A stretch of 17,114 nt of DNA, taken from positions 30,866 through 47,979 of the forward strand of contig DPHD01000068.1 in NCBI GenBank assembly GCA_003523085.1, in the 5' to 3' direction. Under the pieces are notes generated by a model. That model was given only the letters and a program-made list of their open reading frames with translations. It did no database searches and was not told where the DNA came from. The translations under genes were made by a program, and so were the position numbers. Positions 13,152 to 17,114 of this stretch are shown here, piece by piece (the stretch's first letter is position 1; every line of letters starts with the position of its first letter). This DNA comes from Oceanospirillaceae bacterium. Its GTDB lineage: Bacteria > Pseudomonadota > Gammaproteobacteria > Pseudomonadales > Balneatricaceae.

Positions 13152-14141
13152 ATGAGTGAAAAAATTCAAAAACAAGTCACCGACCCTGAGCAGTTAGATC
13201 TTGCTACGAGAGCCGTGTGGCTGTCGTTCATTGGTGGCTACACTCAGGGTGAAGTGGCTAAGCGGCTAGGTGTTTCTCCCGTCAAAGCCCACCGTTTAAT
13301 TCAAGTCGCTCAGCAACAGGGCATGGTGAAAATATTTATCGAAGGCCAGCCCGCCCGTTGTGTCGCCATGGAACAGCAAATCATAGACAAGTTTAACCTT
13401 CGATCTTGCTTAATTACCCCCTCTGATCATGTCAATGTAGACGACGATGACACCAGCTTCAATGAAGTAGGCGCTGGCGCTGCGCGGCTGTTCTACAATA
13501 TTCTCGACCAACTGCCTCCATCTTCTTGTGTGGGCATTGGTAAGGGTCGCTCGTTGTTGGCTCTGGCAGAAAAACTGCCGAAGATTAATCGCACAGACCT
13601 AACATTTGCGTCGGTTTCCGGCAGTTTTACCCGTAAATTTTCTGCCAACCGGCTCGATGTAGTGCAGCAGCTCGTCGAGCGCACCGGGGGCGAAGGGTAT
13701 TTTATGCCCGTACCATACCTTGCTCGTGACGATAAAGAACACGCTATGTTGATGGCTCAAGCGAGTGTGCAGTTTAGTTTGAATTTGGCCCGTAACGCTG
13801 ATCTGTATGCCGTGGGTATCGGTGGGCTTAAAACCAATCATTACCTGCATAGTGTGGGTTTAGTGACCGACAATGATCTTGAAGAACTACGTTCGGCCGG
13901 GGCCGTGTGCGACTTGATTGGTAGTTTTTATGATATCAACGGCCAACTTGTGGATCATTCCCTAAATGGTCACGGGTTAGGCATCAAAGCCGCCGAAATG
14001 GCAGGCAAGCGTGTAGTCGCTGTTGCTGGTGGTTTCGGTAAGGATTTGGCGCTACTAGGTGCATTACGTTCAGGGTTAGTTACCGACTTGGTGATGGGTG
14101 AACTAACCGCTGAAAAAATAGTTTCGATGTTGGAGTTATAG
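13152..14141 (+). CDS. SorC/DeoR-family sugar-phosphate-responsive transcriptional regulator
   Basis: This 329-residue protein has an N-terminal helix-turn-helix (about 15-55; YTQGEVAKRLGVSPVKAHRLI) and the C-terminal sugar-binding domain of the SorC family (about 65-329). Visible family blocks are VGIGKGRSLLALAEKLP, the effector-loop region SVSGSFTRKF, YAVGIGGLKTN, and the C-terminal HGLGIKAAEMAGKRVVAVAGGFGKDLALLGALRSGLV. The domain resembles the NagB/RpiA-like fold that binds phosphorylated sugars. Four bases separate its stop from the aldolase start, so it is in the same operon. Bacillus subtilis DeoR, which controls deoxyribose-phosphate aldolase and senses deoxyribose-5-phosphate, belongs to this family; by context this protein probably does the same job. 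It has no Shine-Dalgarno sequence. Confidence 0.9.
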   Translation: MSEKIQKQVTDPEQLDLATRAVWLSFIGGYTQGEVAKRLGVSPVKAHRLIQVAQQQGMVKIFIEGQPARCVAMEQQIIDKFNLRSCLITPSDHVNVDDDDTSFNEVGAGAARLFYNILDQLPPSSCVGIGKGRSLLALAEKLPKINRTDLTFASVSGSFTRKFSANRLDVVQQLVERTGGEGYFMPVPYLARDDKEHAMLMAQASVQFSLNLARNADLYAVGIGGLKTNHYLHSVGLVTDNDLEELRSAGAVCDLIGSFYDINGQLVDHSLNGHGLGIKAAEMAGKRVVAVAGGFGKDLALLGALRSGLVTDLVMGELTAEKIVSMLEL

Positions 14142-14145
14142 TTAG

Positions 14146-15162
14146 ATGGCAATAAAAGCCCCCGTTAGCTTGGTTAAATCCACGCACTCAGCAACCTCCT
14201 TAGGCGATGCTGAGTTGGTGCGCAACCCAGGTATGGCGTTCGATTTGCAGCAGCTGGATAAAATTAGAGTTAATAAAAGTGCGGTGGTGCGACGCTGCGC
14301 CGGCTACGGTGTTCGGCGGAGCATTAAAAAACAGCAACAGGCGGCTTGGTTGCTTAAAGCCATCAGTTTAATCGACTTAACTACGCTGTCGGGAGATGAC
14401 ACAGAAGACCGGGTCAAACGTTTATGTAGCAAGGCTAAGCAGCCTGTTGGCATGGGTTTGCAACGACGTCTGGGCATCGAGTCGATGAACTTGTCTACTG
14501 CTGCGGTATGTGTGTACCACGAAATGCTGGGTGCAGCCTGTGCAGCACTAGCAGGCAGTGGCTTGCACTTGGCAGCAGTGTCTACGGGCTTCCCAGCGGG
14601 ACTATCGCCTCTGCCTTTGCGAATTGCTGAAATTGAGTATTCGGTTGCTGCAGGCGCTGATGAAATTGACATCGTTATCAGTCGTAGGCATGTATTGGAG
14701 GGTAATTGGCAAGCCCTGTACGACGAGGTTAAATCATTTCGCAAAGCCTGTGGTGCGGCCCACCTAAAAACTATTTTGGCTACCGGTGAGCTAGGCAATC
14801 TAACTAACGTCGCTAAAGCGTCAATGGTTTGTATGATGGCCGGTGCAGACTTTATAAAAACATCCACCGGTAAAGAAACAGAAAATGCTACCTTGCCTGT
14901 TAGTCTGGTGATGGTGCGTATGATTCGAGAGTACTTCCTCCTCACAGGCTTTTATATTGGTTTTAAACCAGCAGGGGGCGTGAGCGATAGCAAAACTGCT
15001 TTACTGTATATGACGATGATGCAAGAAGAATTAGGTCGCCGTTGGTTAGAGCCAGACTTATTTCGTTTTGGTGCCTCAAGTTTATTGGGCGATATTGAAC
15101 GCCAATTGGATCACTATGAGAGTGGCAACTACTCAGCAGCCTACCGCCACGCAATGGCATAA
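14146..15162 (+). CDS. deoC: Deoxyribose-phosphate aldolase, long animal-DERA-like form
   Basis: This 338-residue class I aldolase splits 2-deoxyribose-5-phosphate into glyceraldehyde-3-phosphate and acetaldehyde in the cytoplasm. All key residues are present: Asp175 in ADEIDIVI, Schiff-base Lys238 in DFIKTSTGKET, and the second active-site Lys274 in GFKPAGGVS. It is about 80 residues longer than E. coli DeoC (259). The extra N-terminal region (about 35-110, including AAWLLKAISLIDLTTLSGDDT at 66-86 and RLCSKAK) closely resembles the eukaryotic DERA enzyme as I remember it, as do AVCVYHEML and AHLKTILATGELG. GGAG lies 10 nt before the ATG, and the gene starts 4 nt after the regulator and ends 23 nt before an ALDH gene that can remove the acetaldehyde. 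The enzymatic assignment is strong; in vivo use for nucleoside or deoxyribose catabolism is inferred. Confidence 0.95.
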   Translation: MAIKAPVSLVKSTHSATSLGDAELVRNPGMAFDLQQLDKIRVNKSAVVRRCAGYGVRRSIKKQQQAAWLLKAISLIDLTTLSGDDTEDRVKRLCSKAKQPVGMGLQRRLGIESMNLSTAAVCVYHEMLGAACAALAGSGLHLAAVSTGFPAGLSPLPLRIAEIEYSVAAGADEIDIVISRRHVLEGNWQALYDEVKSFRKACGAAHLKTILATGELGNLTNVAKASMVCMMAGADFIKTSTGKETENATLPVSLVMVRMIREYFLLTGFYIGFKPAGGVSDSKTALLYMTMMQEELGRRWLEPDLFRFGASSLLGDIERQLDHYESGNYSAAYRHAMA

Positions 15163-15185
15163 ACATAAAGTACGGGATTTTTACC

Positions 15186-17114
15186 ATGACATTGGTGCAA
15201 GAATTTGATCAGCTTAATTACAGTCAGGCTTTAGAGAGTGATGCAGAGGCTCAGGCGTGGCTGCAGAGCAAGGGCCGTCGTTTTGGTCATTATATCAATG
15301 GCGCGTTTGTGAGTGCTGCAGACGCGCAGCTCATTGATATAACTAACCCTGCTACCGCCGAGGTGTTAGGGCAGATTGAAATGGCCACAAATGCCCAGGT
15401 GGACCTAGCCATTGCAAGCGCCCGTGAAGCTCAATCCAGCTGGTTTTCTAGCGGTGGATTAGGGCGTGCAAAAGTACTTTATGCATTGGCTCGTAACCTG
15501 CAAAAATATGCCCGATTGGCAGCCGTGCTAGAAACATTGGATAACGGCAAAGCCATTAGGGAAAGCCGAGATGCCGACATTCCTTTAGCCATTCGTCACT
15601 TTTATCATCATGCAGGTTGGGCTAAGCTACAATATCAAGAACTTCCAAATCATGGCCCTGTGGGCGTGGCTGCGCAAATCATTCCTTGGAATTTCCCACT
15701 GCTAATGCTGGCATGGAAGGTGGCGCCGGCCATCGCTATGGGTAATACCATTGTCATTAAGCCTGCACAGCAGACGCCATTAACCGCCATGTTATTTGCT
15801 CAAATTTGCCACGAGTCTGGCGTGCCTGCGGGGGTAGTTAATATCATTAATGGTGCGGGCGAAACCGGCGCCTGCTTAGCCGCTCATACCGGGGTAGATA
15901 AGGTCGCTTTCACTGGTTCCACTGCGGTAGGCCGTGCCATCCGATTGGCTACCGCTGGGCAAGGTAAGAAGCTCACCTTGGAGTTGGGTGGAAAATCAGC
16001 CTTCATAGTGTTTGAAGATGCCGACTTAGATGCTGCCGTTGAAGGCCTAGTCGATTCAATTTGGTTTAACCAAGGTGAGGTCTGCTGTGCAGGTTCAAGG
16101 CTGCTGGTTCAAGCACCCATAGCCAAGCAGCTACATGCCAAGTTAAAGCTACGTATGCAGCAACTGCGAACTGGCTCGCCACTGGATAAATCTATTGATG
16201 TAGGCAGTTTAGTGAGTCAACAGCAATTTGAACGTGTGAATAGCATGGTGAGTGAAGGCCTACAAGCGGGTGGTGAGCTATTTCAGGCGCAGTCTATAGA
16301 TGCGCCACAAAACTATTACCCACCCACCTTGATTACCGGAGTTGATACCAGTCATCCCTTAGTACAAGAGGAAATATTTGGCCCCGTTCTAGTATCTATG
16401 ACATTCCGTACTCAAGCAGAGGCGATCTCTTTGGCTAATAACAGCAGATATGGTTTGGCTGCGAGCGTTTGGAGCGAAAGTATTAATCGTACCATGGACG
16501 TTGCGCCCAAAATTGAAGCGGGTGTAGTGTGGATTAACTGCCATAACCAGTTTGACGCTGCATGTGGTTTTGGTGGAGTTAAAGAATCTGGTTTTGGACG
16601 TGAAGGTGGTAAAGAAGGCTTGTACGAATACCTCAAGCCGACAGGTCTTACACCCATAGCCTATCCACAGTCATCATCAGACACCACTCAAGTGGCTCTA
16701 GCGCTGAAGGGCACTGACTCTATTGATAGAACGCTAAAGTTTTATGTGGGTGGTAAACAGGTACGGCCAGATTCTGGCCATAGCCTAGCCTGTTATAACC
16801 ATGATGCCAGTGTTGCTGGGATGGTTGGCGTGGGTAACCGTAAAGATATTCGAAATGCAGTTTCGGGTGCGGTCAAAGCATCATCTTGGACTAATAGTTC
16901 CGCCCATGGGCGAGCGCAGGTGATTTATTTCTTGGCAGAAAACTTATCCCTAAGAGAGGGCGAGTGGCTGGAACGGTTGCAGGCCCTATGCGGTTATAGC
17001 TTAGATCAGGCGCAAGCAGAGTTTGCAGCGGCGATCTCTTGCCTCTTTACCTATGCGGGTTGGTGTGACAAATACGATGGTGCTGTCCACCATGCGCCGT
17101 ATCACGGAGTAACC
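15186..17114 (+). CDS. ALDH16-like two-domain aldehyde dehydrogenase (3' end beyond window)
   Basis: I translated from the ATG at 15186; the frame is open to the window edge (643 residues). The first ALDH domain (about 35-490) has a full active site: Asn169 in IIPWNFP, Lys192 in IVIKPAQ, AFTGSTAVGR (241-250), Glu266 in LELGGKSAF, nucleophile Cys300 in NQGEVCCAGSR, and EEIFGPV. An ordinary ALDH would end near 490, but this continues through a Ser/Thr-rich linker into a second ALDH-like N-terminal segment from about 515 (FYVGGKQVRPDSGHSLACYNHD, then SSWTNSSAHGRAQVIYFLAENL). This tandem layout is that of the ALDH16 family (about 800 residues; animal ALDH16A1 and bacterial homologues). It lies 23 nt after deoC, so acetaldehyde is the likely substrate. 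The second domain's catalytic region is not in the window. Confidence 0.85.
   Translation, partial: MTLVQEFDQLNYSQALESDAEAQAWLQSKGRRFGHYINGAFVSAADAQLIDITNPATAEVLGQIEMATNAQVDLAIASAREAQSSWFSSGGLGRAKVLYALARNLQKYARLAAVLETLDNGKAIRESRDADIPLAIRHFYHHAGWAKLQYQELPNHGPVGVAAQIIPWNFPLLMLAWKVAPAIAMGNTIVIKPAQQTPLTAMLFAQICHESGVPAGVVNIINGAGETGACLAAHTGVDKVAFTGSTAVGRAIRLATAGQGKKLTLELGGKSAFIVFEDADLDAAVEGLVDSIWFNQGEVCCAGSRLLVQAPIAKQLHAKLKLRMQQLRTGSPLDKSIDVGSLVSQQQFERVNSMVSEGLQAGGELFQAQSIDAPQNYYPPTLITGVDTSHPLVQEEIFGPVLVSMTFRTQAEAISLANNSRYGLAASVWSESINRTMDVAPKIEAGVVWINCHNQFDAACGFGGVKESGFGREGGKEGLYEYLKPTGLTPIAYPQSSSDTTQVALALKGTDSIDRTLKFYVGGKQVRPDSGHSLACYNHDASVAGMVGVGNRKDIRNAVSGAVKASSWTNSSAHGRAQVIYFLAENLSLREGEWLERLQALCGYSLDQAQAEFAAAISCLFTYAGWCDKYDGAVHHAPYHGVT

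Noticed and set aside
14304..14945. Open frame of 213 codons on the minus strand inside deoC
   Set aside because: It is fully antisense to a strongly conserved aldolase gene with all catalytic residues, and its translation (Ser/Ala/Arg-rich) resembles no family I know.
1..17114. Mobile elements, CRISPR arrays, tRNA/rRNA genes, toxin-antitoxin or phage-defence systems
   Set aside because: I found no transposase motifs, regularly spaced direct repeats, cloverleaf-like sequences or defence-type domains; base composition looks even by eye across the window.

Overview
The window looks like the chromosome of a free-living, motile, probably marine gammaproteobacterium. The grounds are moderate GC content, a full-length HrpB helicase, an Aer-type PAS sensor beside a CheR-tethered chemoreceptor, and dense catabolic and transport operons. 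I see no insertion sequences, phage genes, CRISPR arrays, tRNA or rRNA. The genus is not determined.

Left block (1-6504), uptake plus oxidation of an unidentified small organic substrate. On the minus strand, in transcription order, are a short-chain dehydrogenase (3934-3155), a PotA-type ABC ATPase (2912-1824), a periplasmic PotD/PotF-type binding protein (1762-677) and the start of a PotB-type permease that runs off the left edge (593-1). Divergent on the plus strand are an aldehyde dehydrogenase (4090-5517) and a 3-hydroxyisobutyrate-dehydrogenase-like reductase (5539-6504). Together they make an importer plus three NAD(P)-linked oxidoreductases. The importer family is 'polyamine', but no aminotransferase or amine oxidase is visible, so the real substrate is open. 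Inverted repeats flank the binding-protein gene inside the operon.

Middle block (6506-11591, minus strand): a tightly packed run of four genes, transcribed as an Aer-like PAS protein, a poly-HAMP methyl-accepting chemotaxis protein (32-nt overlap), a stand-alone Lrp/AsnC-type ligand-binding domain, and hrpB (2-nt gap, TTG start). The first two look like an aerotaxis/energy-taxis receptor split into two polypeptides. hrpB converges on the left block with a single base between the stop codons.

The only intergenic stretch over 300 nt is 11592-11903. It holds a perfect FNR/Anr-type box (TTGAT-N4-ATCAA), a sigma-70-like promoter for the M20 gene, and two inverted repeats next to the PAS gene start.

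Right block (11904-17114, plus strand): an M20 amidohydrolase, then a compact deo-type operon. This consists of a SorC/DeoR-family regulator with an apparently leaderless start, a deoxyribose-phosphate aldolase of the long, animal-DERA-like subtype, and the first 643 residues of an aldehyde dehydrogenase that continues into a second ALDH-like domain, the ALDH16 architecture. The simplest reading is deoxyribose-5-phosphate to glyceraldehyde-3-phosphate plus acetaldehyde, then acetate, under sugar-phosphate control. The most interesting point is that both enzymes resemble the animal-type subfamilies (DERA and ALDH16A1). This offers a gene-context clue for ALDH16, whose biological role is poorly understood.
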